Below, piece by piece: positions 51,666 through 60,053 of a stretch of DNA of 64,000 nucleotides. This DNA comes from Anaerorhabdus sp036636695 (GTDB taxonomy: Bacteria; Bacillota_I; Bacilli_A; Erysipelotrichales; Erysipelotrichaceae), in the NCBI RefSeq assembly GCF_036636695.1, contig NZ_JAVWNW010000001.1. The stretch is one strand, 5' to 3'. Below the pieces are notes generated by a model. That model searched no databases. It saw nothing but the letters and a program-made list of their open reading frames with translations, and was not told where the DNA came from. A program made the position numbers and the translations under genes. Within the stretch, counting starts at the first letter, position 1; each line of letters begins with the position of its first letter.

Positions 51666-52351
51666 TGTTTTACGATTTTCATATTCATAGTTGTTTATCA
51701 CCATGTAGTGAAAATGATATGACACCCAATAATATTGTAAATATGGCACTACTTAAAGGATTAGACATGATTGCAATATGTGACCACAATACTACAAAGC
51801 AACAAAGAGCTATTCATGAGGTTGCCAAATTAAATTCATTTAAAATTATGTATGGAACAGAAATCCAAACAATTGAAGAAGTACATGTATGTTGTTACTT
51901 CAAAACTTTAGAAGATATTGAAAACTTTCAACCTTGGATAGATTCAAAAAATATGAAGATTAAAAATAATGAGGCTTATTTTGGTCAACAGTTAATTTTA
52001 GATAGTGAAGATAACATCGTTGGTAAAGAAGAATATTTATTAATAACTTCATTGAATTGTACATTAAATGAGCTATGTGATGCAGTGCATCATGCAAATG
52101 GGAAAATTGTATTAGCCCATGCATTAGACCGTGCTAATAGCATTACCCATCAATTAGGATTTATACCACAAGATTGTGAATTTGATGGAATAGAAGTAAA
52201 AACGATTGAACAAATGAATGAAGTCTTAAGACGACATCCATGGATTCACAATACTACATGGTTTATGAATTCTGATGCACATCAACTCATTGATATCAGT
52301 GAACCTTGTAACTCCATGAGTTCAATTGAATTTCAAAATTTCTGGGGGTGA
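51665..52351 (+). CDS. PHP-domain metal-dependent phosphoesterase
   Basis: Protein of 228 residues. PHP metal-binding motifs are present in order: 'DFHIHSCLSPC' near the N-terminus, 'ICDHNTT', 'GTEIQTIEEVHV', 'IVLAHALDRAN' and 'NSDAHQL'. It should hydrolyse a phosphoester, nucleotide or small molecule. Genes of this kind recur between the sensor-like and structural hydrogenase genes in anaerobic Bacillota, but their substrate is not known to me. It could degrade a second messenger used by the neighbouring putative regulators, which is speculation. Confidence 0.9.
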   Translation: MFYDFHIHSCLSPCSENDMTPNNIVNMALLKGLDMIAICDHNTTKQQRAIHEVAKLNSFKIMYGTEIQTIEEVHVCCYFKTLEDIENFQPWIDSKNMKIKNNEAYFGQQLILDSEDNIVGKEEYLLITSLNCTLNELCDAVHHANGKIVLAHALDRANSITHQLGFIPQDCEFDGIEVKTIEQMNEVLRRHPWIHNTTWFMNSDAHQLIDISEPCNSMSSIEFQNFWG

Positions 52352-52356
52352 TTTCA

Positions 52357-52911
52357 ATGATGCAGGATTGCGCTATGCAAATTCTTGAGATTGTAATGAA
52401 TAGTAATCATGCGAATTCTAAATTTATTGAAGTTCATATAGTTGATAGTATCAAAAACAATATGCTTGAATTTACTATCATTGATGATGGTAAGGGAATG
52501 GACGAAGAAACATGTAGGAAAGTAACTGATCCTTTTGTAACTTCACGAAGTTCAAGAAAAATTGGTATGGGACTTCCGTTTATGAAAGGTTTAACCGAAC
52601 AATGTAATGGTAGTTTCGAAATAACTTCAAAACTTGGAAAAGGAACTAAAGTAATTGCATCTGTACAAAAAGATCATTGGGATACACCAGCTATTGGTGA
52701 TTTAGGAGAAATGATGATGTTTGCAATACAAGCAAATGAAGTTGTTGATTATCTATTTACTTATCAAACTGATTTACAAAAATTTGTCTTTGACTCTAGA
52801 GAAGTAAAACAAACAATTGATGGTATGAGTTTACTTGAACCGGATATACTTCTTTGGATTAAGGAATATATTAATCAAGGCATACAACTTACAAAGGAGA
52901 AACGTGTATGA
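52357..52911 (+). CDS. GHKL-ATPase-fold protein of the hydrogenase operon
   Basis: Soluble protein of 184 residues. Residues about 1-110 are a histidine-kinase-like ATPase domain: N box 'EIVMNSNHANSK', G1 'DDGKGMD', G2 'GMGLPFMKGL' and 'GKGTKV'. There is no phospho-acceptor His domain or membrane segment. The last about 70 residues are a helical tail I do not recognise. The ATG at 52357 follows GGGGGTG; the GTG at 52348 lies within that site. It is distinct from the RsbW-like gene, so the operon carries two different GHKL proteins. Confidence 0.85.
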   Translation: MMQDCAMQILEIVMNSNHANSKFIEVHIVDSIKNNMLEFTIIDDGKGMDEETCRKVTDPFVTSRSSRKIGMGLPFMKGLTEQCNGSFEITSKLGKGTKVIASVQKDHWDTPAIGDLGEMMMFAIQANEVVDYLFTYQTDLQKFVFDSREVKQTIDGMSLLEPDILLWIKEYINQGIQLTKEKRV

Positions 52912-53273
52912 AAAGTTTAGAAGACTTAAAGAAAATGAGAGAAGAGGCTTTAAAAAAGGTCGAAATGCGAGATAGTGATAAAGATTATCGCGTAGTTGTT
53001 GGGATGGCAACTTGTGGGATTGCGGCTGGAGCACGTCCTGTTTTAAATCGTCTTGTTGAAGAAACTTCAAAGAATAATTATTCATGTGTCGTTACACAGA
53101 CTGGATGCATTGGTTTATGTGTATATGAGCCAATTGTTGAAGTATTTGATAAAGATGGAAATAAAGCTACTTATGTTCATGTAGATCCAGAAAAAGCAGC
53201 TGTCATCTTGCGTCGCCATATTGGTAATGGAGAAATAGTTGAAGAATATACAATCGATAGTATGAAGAAATAG
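52908..53273 (+). CDS. [2Fe-2S] thioredoxin-like ferredoxin subunit (HndB-like)
   Basis: Electron-carrier subunit of 121 residues: an N-terminal helix of about 25 residues, then a thioredoxin-like [2Fe-2S] domain with cluster cysteines in 'GMATCGIAAGARP' and 'QTGCIGLCVYEP'. It matches the HndB subunit of NADP-reducing hydrogenase and is similar to the N-terminal domain of the next gene's product. It overlaps the GHKL gene by four bases. It makes the complex a four-subunit (HndABCD/HydABCD) rather than a three-subunit type. Confidence 0.93.
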   Translation: MKSLEDLKKMREEALKKVEMRDSDKDYRVVVGMATCGIAAGARPVLNRLVEETSKNNYSCVVTQTGCIGLCVYEPIVEVFDKDGNKATYVHVDPEKAAVILRRHIGNGEIVEEYTIDSMKK

Positions 53274-53282
53274 GAGAACGTT

Positions 53283-55079
53283 ATGGAAAGAATAAATGTA
53301 CTAGTTTGCGCGGGCACAGGTTGTACTTCATCTAACTCCATTCTTGTTGTTGATAAATTCAATGAGATGATTGAAAAGTATGGATTAAAAGATGAAGTAA
53401 AAGTAATTAAAACAGGGTGCTTTGGATTATGCCAAAAAGGACCCATTGTAGCGATTTATCCTGACAAAGTTTTTTATAATCATGTTGGGGTAGTTGATGT
53501 AGAAGCAATTGTAAGTGAACACTTATATAAAGGACGTAAAGTTGAAAGACTTGAAATGACAGATATCGACGAAACTACGAAAGAAAAAATCTTTGATATC
53601 GAAAAAATTCGTTTCTATTCTAAACAAATGCGTATTGCTCTAAAGAATTGTGGTGTTATTAATCCTGAAGATATCCAAGAATATATTGCCAAAGATGGAT
53701 ATATGGGTTTAGGAAAAGTTTTAACTGAAATGACTCCGCAAGAAGTAATTGATGAAGTTAAGAAATCTGGTTTAAGAGGACGTGGTGGCGGAGGATTCCC
53801 AACAGGACTTAAATGGCAATTCGCAGCTGATCAACCTAAAGGTAATAAATATGTTATCTGTAATGCGGATGAGGGAGATCCAGGAGCATTCATGGACCGC
53901 TCAATTCTTGAAGGAGATCCGCATGCTGTATTAGAAGCTATGGCTATTGCTGGTTATGCAATTGGTGCTCAACAAGGTTATGTTTATATTCGTGCTGAAT
54001 ATCCAATCGCTGTTGATCGTCTACGTATTGCAATTGATCAAGCAAAAGAACTAGGATTACTAGGAGAAAACATTCTTGGATCTGAATTCTCATTTGATAT
54101 TGAAATTCGTTTAGGAGCAGGTGCCTTTGTTTGTGGTGAAGAAACTGCATTAATCATGTCTATCGAAGGTAAACGTGGTATGCCGGTATCAAAACCACCA
54201 TTTCCAGCAGTTTCTGGAGTATGGGGTAGACCTACAATCATTAACAATGTTGAAACATTTGCGAATGTTGCTCAAATCATATTAAAAGGTGCTGATTGGT
54301 TTTCTTCAATTGGTACAGAAAAATCAAAAGGTACAAAAGTTTTCGCATTAGGTGGAAAAATTGAAAATACTGGCTTAGTGGAAATTCCAATGGGAACTAC
54401 TCTTCGTGAAGTGATTTATGAAATTGGCGGGGGATGTCCAAACAATAAAAACTTCAAAGCTGTTCAAACTGGTGGACCTTCAGGTGGCTGTTTAACAGAT
54501 AAGCACTTAGACACAAAAATAGACTTTGACAATCTAATATCATTAGGATCAATGATGGGATCAGGTGGTATGATTGTACTTGATGAAGACAATTGTATGG
54601 TTGACGTGGCTCGATTCTATATGGATTTCATTGTTGAAGAATCATGTGGAAAGTGTACACCATGTCGTGTAGGTACTAAACGTTTGTTAGAAATGCTTGA
54701 AAAGATTTGTAAGGGAGAAGGGACATTAGAACTTCTCGATGAAATGGAAGAATTATGTCATAAAATTCGTGAAACTGCTTTATGTGGTTTAGGTCAAACT
54801 GCTCCAAATCCAATTCTTTCTACACTTTCTCAATTTAAAGATGAATATATTGCTCATGTGGTGGATAAACGTTGTCCTGCTGGAGTATGTAAAGCACTTC
54901 TAAATTACTCAATCGATCCAGAGAAATGTCGTAAATGTAGTATGTGCGCAAAGACATGTCCAGTTGGTGCTATTTCAGGTGTTCCTGGTAAAGAACCATA
55001 TATAATTGATGCAACGAAATGTATTAAATGTGGAGCATGTTTCACTACATGTCGTTTCCAAGCGGTAGAAAGAAAGTAG
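53283..55079 (+). CDS. hydB: Hydrogenase NAD(P)H/FMN subunit, NuoF-like (HydB/HndC)
   Basis: Flavin subunit of 598 residues where NAD(P)(H) and probably ferredoxin electrons meet. In order: N-terminal thioredoxin-like [2Fe-2S] domain (about 1-95, 'KTGCFGLCQKGP'), the FMN/NADH-binding 51-kDa domain ('RGRGGGGFPTGLKW', 'CNADEGDPGAFMD'), an SLBB region, the NuoF C-terminal [4Fe-4S] motif 'ESCGKCTPCRVG', and two C-terminal [4Fe-4S] motifs ('CRKCSMCAKTCP', 'CIKCGACFTTCR'). This architecture is that of electron-bifurcating hydrogenases. Confirmation of bifurcation versus simple NAD(P) coupling needs biochemistry. Confidence 0.95.
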   Translation: MERINVLVCAGTGCTSSNSILVVDKFNEMIEKYGLKDEVKVIKTGCFGLCQKGPIVAIYPDKVFYNHVGVVDVEAIVSEHLYKGRKVERLEMTDIDETTKEKIFDIEKIRFYSKQMRIALKNCGVINPEDIQEYIAKDGYMGLGKVLTEMTPQEVIDEVKKSGLRGRGGGGFPTGLKWQFAADQPKGNKYVICNADEGDPGAFMDRSILEGDPHAVLEAMAIAGYAIGAQQGYVYIRAEYPIAVDRLRIAIDQAKELGLLGENILGSEFSFDIEIRLGAGAFVCGEETALIMSIEGKRGMPVSKPPFPAVSGVWGRPTIINNVETFANVAQIILKGADWFSSIGTEKSKGTKVFALGGKIENTGLVEIPMGTTLREVIYEIGGGCPNNKNFKAVQTGGPSGGCLTDKHLDTKIDFDNLISLGSMMGSGGMIVLDEDNCMVDVARFYMDFIVEESCGKCTPCRVGTKRLLEMLEKICKGEGTLELLDEMEELCHKIRETALCGLGQTAPNPILSTLSQFKDEYIAHVVDKRCPAGVCKALLNYSIDPEKCRKCSMCAKTCPVGAISGVPGKEPYIIDATKCIKCGACFTTCRFQAVERK

Positions 55080-55091
55080 AGGAGAGCAGAT

Positions 55092-56846
55092 ATGGCTATG
55101 GTAAATTTAAAAATCAATAATCAACCGGTGCAAGTAGAATCTGGTTCAACTATTCTTGAAGCTGCACAACTTGCAGGAGTTAAAATTCCTACATTATGTT
55201 ATCTTAAAAAACTAAATAAAACTGGTGCTTGCCGTGTTTGTTTAGTTGAAGTTAAAGGTGTTAAAAACTTAGCAGCTTCTTGTAACTATCCAGTAAGTGA
55301 AGGAATGGAAGTATTTACACATTCAGAAAGAGCACTTGAAGGAAGAAGAACATCTGTAGAATTATTGATGTCAAATCACAACAAGAATTGTTTGAGTTGT
55401 AAAAGAAATCAAAATTGTGAGCTTCAAACACTTGCAAGTGAATTAAATATTCGTGAAAATAAATTCGAAGGTGTGCATACAAAACCAACATTCGATGAAG
55501 TTTCTACAGGTATCGTTCGTGATACTAGCAAATGTATTCTTTGTGGTCGCTGTGTTAGTGCATGTAAATGGTATCAAGGTCTTGGTGTTTTAGGATTCCA
55601 AGGACGTGGATTCGAAACTAAAGTTGGACCTGTATTTGATAAGAGCTTTAGCGAAGTAAACTGTATGCAATGTGGACAATGTATTAATGTTTGTCCTGTA
55701 GGCGCACTTACTGAGAAAGAAAATATTCATGATGTATTTATGGCACTAAATAATCCAAATAAACATGTAATTGTACAAACTGCTCCAGCAGTTCGTGCAT
55801 CGCTTGGTGAAGAATTTGGATTACCAATAGGAACTCGTGTAACAGGAAAAATGGTTGCAGCACTCCGTCGTTGTGGATTCAACCGTGTTTATGATACAAA
55901 CTTTGGAGCTGATTTAACAATCATGGAAGAAGGAACAGAGTTTATTCAACGTATTCAACAAAAAGGAACATTACCAATGTTAACTTCATGTTCACCAGGT
56001 TGGATTCGTTATATAGAGAGAGAATATCCTGATTTACTATCTCATTTAAGTACTTGTAAGAGTCCACATATGATGCTAGGAGCAATTTTAAAATCATATT
56101 ATGCTAAGATAAAAGGAATTGATCCACGAAATATTTATGTAGTATCAATTATGCCATGTACTGCAAAGAAAGATGAAATTATTCGTCCTGAAAATAGAGT
56201 AGGTGATATTCAAGATGTTGACAGCGTTCTAACTACAAGAGAAGCTGCTAAACTAATCAAAATGTATGGTATTGATTTTAATAATCTTCCTGACGAAGAA
56301 TTTGATGCTGATATGTTTGGAGATTATTCAGGTGCTGGTGTCATCTTTGGAGCTTCTGGAGGTGTAATGGAAGCTGCATTACGTACAGTAAAAGAAGTAT
56401 TAGAAAATAAACCATTAGAAAATTTAGATTTTGTAGAAGTTCGTGGACTTCAAGGAATTAAGGAAGCAACTCTTACTGTTGCAGGAATTGAAGTCAATGT
56501 TGCAGTTGCAAGTTCGATGTCAATGGCAAAAGTATTACTTGAGCAAATTAAAAAGGGTACATCAAAATATCATTTTATTGAAATTATGGGTTGCCCAGGT
56601 GGATGTATTAACGGTGGAGGACAATCAATTGTTTCTGCATCTATAAGAAATCTTCCGAACTTTGACTATCGTGCTTTACGTGCTCAAGTGTTATATGACG
56701 AAGATTTGCAATGTGATGTTCGTAAATCACATGAAAATGAACAAATTAAAGCATTGTATAAGAATTTCTTAGGTGAACCATGTTCACATACTTCTCATGA
56801 ACTTCTTCATACTTCATATTCAAAGAAACCACGCTTTACACTATAA
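55092..56846 (+). CDS. hydA: [FeFe] hydrogenase catalytic subunit
   Basis: Forms or oxidises H2. The 584 residues show in order a [2Fe-2S] domain (C36, C47, C50, C64), a His-ligated cluster (H96, C100, C103, C109), two [4Fe-4S] clusters (C148-C158 and C191-C201) and the H-cluster domain with L1 'TSCSPGW' (C300), L2 'MPCTAKK' (C356) and L3 'GCPGGCINGGGQ' (C501, C505). L1 has Ser where prototype enzymes have a second Cys. The last subunit of the operon, followed by a terminator. The maturases HydE, HydF and HydG are not in the window. Confidence 0.96.
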   Translation: MAMVNLKINNQPVQVESGSTILEAAQLAGVKIPTLCYLKKLNKTGACRVCLVEVKGVKNLAASCNYPVSEGMEVFTHSERALEGRRTSVELLMSNHNKNCLSCKRNQNCELQTLASELNIRENKFEGVHTKPTFDEVSTGIVRDTSKCILCGRCVSACKWYQGLGVLGFQGRGFETKVGPVFDKSFSEVNCMQCGQCINVCPVGALTEKENIHDVFMALNNPNKHVIVQTAPAVRASLGEEFGLPIGTRVTGKMVAALRRCGFNRVYDTNFGADLTIMEEGTEFIQRIQQKGTLPMLTSCSPGWIRYIEREYPDLLSHLSTCKSPHMMLGAILKSYYAKIKGIDPRNIYVVSIMPCTAKKDEIIRPENRVGDIQDVDSVLTTREAAKLIKMYGIDFNNLPDEEFDADMFGDYSGAGVIFGASGGVMEAALRTVKEVLENKPLENLDFVEVRGLQGIKEATLTVAGIEVNVAVASSMSMAKVLLEQIKKGTSKYHFIEIMGCPGGCINGGGQSIVSASIRNLPNFDYRALRAQVLYDEDLQCDVRKSHENEQIKALYKNFLGEPCSHTSHELLHTSYSKKPRFTL

Positions 56847-56853
56847 TCCAATG

Positions 56854-56884
56854 AACGATGTTACTTAGTGACATCGTTTTTTAT
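56854..56884 (+). terminator. Intrinsic terminator of the hydrogenase operon
   Basis: AACGATGTTAC and GTGACATCGTT pair (one U-G) around TTA and run into TTTTTTA. Confidence 0.88.
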
Positions 56885-56892
56885 GCTATCAT

Positions 56893-56922
56893 CGTTAACC
56901 TTCACGTTTAATTGGTTGACAA
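56893..56922. promoter_or_regulatory. BirA-box-like biotin operator
   Basis: CGTTAACC (56893-56900), 13 bases, GGTTGACAA (56914-56922): the two inverted half-sites of the biotin repressor operator, upstream of birA-bioY and overlapping the -35 of its promoter. From memory the usual gap is 14-16 bases, so this one is short. Confidence 0.65.
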
Positions 56923-56944
56923 ATGATTTTCTATCATTTATAGT
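56916..56944 (+). promoter_or_regulatory. Promoter of birA-bioY
   Basis: Perfect TTGACA (56916-56921), exactly 17 bp, TATAGT (56939-56944). The -35 lies inside the right half of the BirA-box, so operator binding would block RNA polymerase. Confidence 0.8.
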
Positions 56945-56961
56945 AGACCAGGGTGATAACT

Positions 56962-57921
56962 ATGAATACAAAAGAAAAAGTCTATCAATATTTAAGTGAT
57001 GCTGTAGGACCTGTGTCAGGAGAAAATATGGCAGAGAAGTTACATCTCTCAAGGACAGCAGTTTGGAAAGCAATTAAAGCACTCCAAAATGAAGGACACG
57101 AGATTTTAGCCAAACCAAAAGAAGGGTATAGCTTATTAAAAAAATCAATAAACTTTAATACGCAATCTATTATGAATTTACTTGATTCTCATATAAAGTC
57201 TGATGTTTTCGTATTTGATACTATTGATTCTACAAATACATATGCAAAGAAAATTGCTGAAGCAAATGCAAAAGATTGGACACTCATAATCGCAAAAAAT
57301 CAATCTGCTGGGCGAGGTAGATTCGAGCGGAATTTTTATTCGCCTCAGGGTGGGTTATATATGTCATTTATCATACATCCAAAAATTAAACTGGAAGATA
57401 TAAATTTAATTACAATGAATGTGGCACTCGCAGTATGTGATGCAGTAAAAAAATATTTTAATCTAGATTTAGGAATTAAGTGGGTAAACGATTTATTCTT
57501 GAATGATAAGAAAGTAGTTGGAATTTTAACTGAAGCTGCAATTGATTTTGAATCAAAGACTTTCAAATATATTGTAGTTGGAATTGGAATTAATTTGAAA
57601 TTAACTGACGTTCCAGTAGAACTAACTGAATTAATTACTGATATAAATGTTGATGATGAATTTGATAAAAACTTGTTAGTAGCTGAAATCGTAAATAGTT
57701 TTTATAAGAATCTTTCAAAAAATAAAAAAGAACTTGCTCAAGAATATCGTTCTAAAAGTATTGTTTTGAATGAAGAAGTTCTAATTTTTGGAAATTACAA
57801 TGGTCAAGCAAAAGTTATAGATATCACTGATGATGGAGAACTCCTTGTGATTACATCTGATCAACAAAAATTAAAACTTAATTCAGGTGAAATATCATTA
57901 AGGAGATTAAATCATGAATAA
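56962..57921 (+). CDS. birA: Biotin-protein ligase and biotin operon repressor
   Basis: Bifunctional protein of 319 residues: an N-terminal winged HTH (1-60, 'GENMAEKLHLSRTAVWKAIKAL' in part) that represses biotin genes, then the ligase domain with the biotin-loop 'SAGRGRFERNF', 'KWVNDLFLNDKKVVGILTE' in part and 'VGIGINL', and a small C-terminal SH3-like domain. It attaches biotin to carboxylases through biotinyl-AMP. The ATG at 56962 follows AGGGTGA; the GTG at 56953 lies in that site. It overlaps bioY, and the operator upstream implies autoregulation. Confidence 0.95.
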   Translation: MNTKEKVYQYLSDAVGPVSGENMAEKLHLSRTAVWKAIKALQNEGHEILAKPKEGYSLLKKSINFNTQSIMNLLDSHIKSDVFVFDTIDSTNTYAKKIAEANAKDWTLIIAKNQSAGRGRFERNFYSPQGGLYMSFIIHPKIKLEDINLITMNVALAVCDAVKKYFNLDLGIKWVNDLFLNDKKVVGILTEAAIDFESKTFKYIVVGIGINLKLTDVPVELTELITDINVDDEFDKNLLVAEIVNSFYKNLSKNKKELAQEYRSKSIVLNEEVLIFGNYNGQAKVIDITDDGELLVITSDQQKLKLNSGEISLRRLNHE

Positions 57922-58435
57922 AAACACAAAGAATCTTATCCTGTGCGCCTTAATGGCTGGACTCATTGCTGTATGTTCACAAATACAAATACCATTACCC
58001 TATGTGCCGATTAATGCTGCTTTACTTGCTGTACATATGACTGCTATCATATTAAAACCAAAATATGCTATTCTAACAGTTATAGTTTATATTGGGCTTG
58101 GATTCATTGGATTACCTGTATTTGCAAATTTTGCAGGAGGTGCACAGATAATATTTGGCCCAACGGGTGGATTCATCATTGGCTATTTATTGGATGTAAT
58201 TATTATTAGTGTTGCCGTGAATATGTTTGATAACTCTACAAAAACTATTTCAATTTATGCAACACTGGGAACAGTTGCTTGCTATGCATTAGGAACTATA
58301 TGGTTTATGGGAGTAACACAAATGCACTTAAATGCTGCTCTTGTGTATTGTGTATATCCATTTATTCCAGGCGATATACTGAAGATTATTCTTGCAGTTT
58401 TATTAAGCAAACGTTTGAAATTTATAAACAAGTAA
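57914..58435 (+). CDS. bioY: Biotin transporter S component BioY
   Basis: Biotin-specific membrane component of an ECF transporter, 173 residues and about six helices. It has the family segments 'IPLPYVPINAALLAVHMTAIIL' in part, 'GLGFIGLPVFANFAGGAQIIFGPTGGFIIGYL' in part, and the end 'IPGDILKIILAVLLSKRL'. AAGGAG precedes the ATG inside the end of birA. Energising EcfA and EcfT subunits must come from elsewhere. With no bio synthesis genes nearby, the host probably scavenges biotin. Confidence 0.95.
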   Translation: MNKNTKNLILCALMAGLIAVCSQIQIPLPYVPINAALLAVHMTAIILKPKYAILTVIVYIGLGFIGLPVFANFAGGAQIIFGPTGGFIIGYLLDVIIISVAVNMFDNSTKTISIYATLGTVACYALGTIWFMGVTQMHLNAALVYCVYPFIPGDILKIILAVLLSKRLKFINK

Positions 58436-58440
58436 ACTAG

Positions 58441-58470
58441 ACGATCAGTATAATCTGGTCGTTTTTATTT
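58441..58470 (+). terminator. Intrinsic terminator after bioY
   Basis: ACGATCAG and CTGGTCGT pair (one G-U) around TATAAT and run into TTTTATTT. Confidence 0.85.
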
Positions 58471-58516
58471 GCATATATGATAAAATAATTAAGAAGATTT
58501 GGAAGGTTGGATCGTT

Positions 58517-58930
58517 ATGAATAAATACAAAAAAATAAATATCATTGAAACAATTTTTTTCATTGTTGGCTGGATTATAATTTTTTTACTAGGTGCAGAT
58601 TTCCCGCCTCCATCTGGTTTTTGGAAGGTAGTGTTAGTTGTCATTTTGCTAGCTATAATTCAGTCAATCTATCTAAAATATTTATTTAAAAACATATTTG
58701 ACATCAAATCATTTCTTAAAAATACAATATTTTTCTTTGTTGGTGGTTTACTAGTCGCATTATGCAGTATGATCATACTTCCTGGTAATCATGGAAATAA
58801 CCAGATTTCGATTATTTGGATAGCCCTAATAACAAGTGTATGCATTGTTTATGGAATTTTATTTTGGTTTGTAAATTATTTTCTACAAAAAATAAGAATA
58901 ATCGAATTAAGTAATATCACTTACAATTAA
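58517..58930 (+). CDS. Small integral membrane protein of unknown function
   Basis: Protein of 137 residues with four predicted membrane helices: about 12-28, 36-55, 67-87 and 98-122. It has a short 'GADFPPPSGFW' loop between the first two. I do not recognise the family. The ATG at 58517 follows GGAAGG (58501-58506); the TTG at 58499 is not favoured. It stands alone between two terminators. Confidence 0.65.
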   Translation: MNKYKKINIIETIFFIVGWIIIFLLGADFPPPSGFWKVVLVVILLAIIQSIYLKYLFKNIFDIKSFLKNTIFFFVGGLLVALCSMIILPGNHGNNQISIIWIALITSVCIVYGILFWFVNYFLQKIRIIELSNITYN

Positions 58931-58961
58931 AAAACCAATCATCTAAGTGATTGGTTTTAAT
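58929..58961. terminator. Bidirectional terminator between the membrane protein and FemABX genes
   Basis: AAAACCAATCA (58931-58941) and TGATTGGTTTT (58948-58958) pair perfectly with A/T tails on both sides, serving the convergent genes. Confidence 0.88.
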
Positions 58962-59993
58962 TTACATAACATACTTTTTCAAATATGGATAAAATAATTG
59001 TGTAATTTTACTTAATACAGGGTATGGGAGCATATCAAATTCACCAATGAAAACATGAATTAGTGGATTGAAACTTGATTTAAACATTGTAAGTCCATCA
59101 TCAAGCGTACCTTCAACGCCACCAAAACTAAATTCTTTACAACCATTGTCCTTTGCCCATTGAATTGATTCATAACGCAAAGGGTAGGTAGAATTGTAAT
59201 GTTTGTAAGTATCATCATAACCCGAATATAAAATCTCTGTAGTATTGTTGCATTTTACAAGAAGACATGCAGAAATCAATTGTTCCTCATAATATCCCGC
59301 AAGAACACAGGCATCATTCTCAAAAGAATCTAAAATTGCATTGAAATAATTTTCATTACGTAATTTAATTTGATGTCGCTGTTCGGTGCAGTGAACCATT
59401 TTAACTAAACTTTTAGAATCATGTTCTAATTTAATAACAACATTTTTTTTATAACTTGCACGAACTTTTTTCATTGTTTTAGATGGAATTCGCTCATCAT
59501 AGTTTGCATCAATAGGAAAAGATAGTTGAATACGAGGTTGAATTGTATCTTTGATTGCTAAAGTATAGCCACAATGTTTTAATCCAGCCGTTTTAAATAA
59601 TTGAATACAATTATCATTTTTAATAGATGCTACTTTATCTTTTTCTTCAAAAGGAATTTCATCCAAGAGAAGATTAGGATCAAATTTTGCAAGTAATACT
59701 TTTTTGCTTCTCAAAAATAATTTGATTTGTTTCATAAAATAGGATAATAAATCAACATTATTAAAATCAAGTAATGGACCACGTGGTGCATATGCGAATC
59801 TAAATCCCATTGGAACTTTTCGACATAAGATTAAACATGCTGCAATCACTTCGTTTTCATCCTTTACACCAACTGTGTAAGATTCCCAATTTGATTTTAA
59901 CTTTGCCCAAGATACAGTTTGAAAAATGCTAGATACTTCACTTGTATTTGCAAAATTTGTAAATTCAGATGTAGTTAATTGAACAAATTCCAT
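58962..59993 (-). CDS. FemABX-family aminoacyltransferase
   Basis: Peptidoglycan interpeptide-bridge enzyme of 343 residues that transfers amino acids from tRNA to the Lys of lipid II. It has two GNAT-like halves: 'FQTVSWAKLKSNWESYTVGV' in part, 'GFRFAYAPRGPLLDF', the polycationic 'SKTMKKVRASYKKN', and 'YSGYDDTYKHYNSTYPLRYESIQWAKDNGCKEFSFGG' in part. AGGAAGCG lies before the minus-strand start. It is a single copy here, so a short bridge is likely; which amino acid is added is not readable. The transcription direction is shared with proS upstream on the minus strand. Confidence 0.9.
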   Translation of the reverse strand: MEFVQLTTSEFTNFANTSEVSSIFQTVSWAKLKSNWESYTVGVKDENEVIAACLILCRKVPMGFRFAYAPRGPLLDFNNVDLLSYFMKQIKLFLRSKKVLLAKFDPNLLLDEIPFEEKDKVASIKNDNCIQLFKTAGLKHCGYTLAIKDTIQPRIQLSFPIDANYDERIPSKTMKKVRASYKKNVVIKLEHDSKSLVKMVHCTEQRHQIKLRNENYFNAILDSFENDACVLAGYYEEQLISACLLVKCNNTTEILYSGYDDTYKHYNSTYPLRYESIQWAKDNGCKEFSFGGVEGTLDDGLTMFKSSFNPLIHVFIGEFDMLPYPVLSKITQLFYPYLKKYVM

Positions 59994-60026
59994 TTTTATC
60001 GCTTCCTAACTTCATTATTATATCAT

Positions 60027-60053
60027 ATAAAAGAAAAGGGAAACTTCCCTTAT
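60027..60053 (-). terminator. Probable terminator after proS (minus strand)
   Basis: AAGGGAA and TTCCCTT (60036-60051) form a compact hairpin followed on the minus strand by TTTCTTTTAT. It overlaps the proS stop. The loop is short, so strength is uncertain. Confidence 0.6.
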
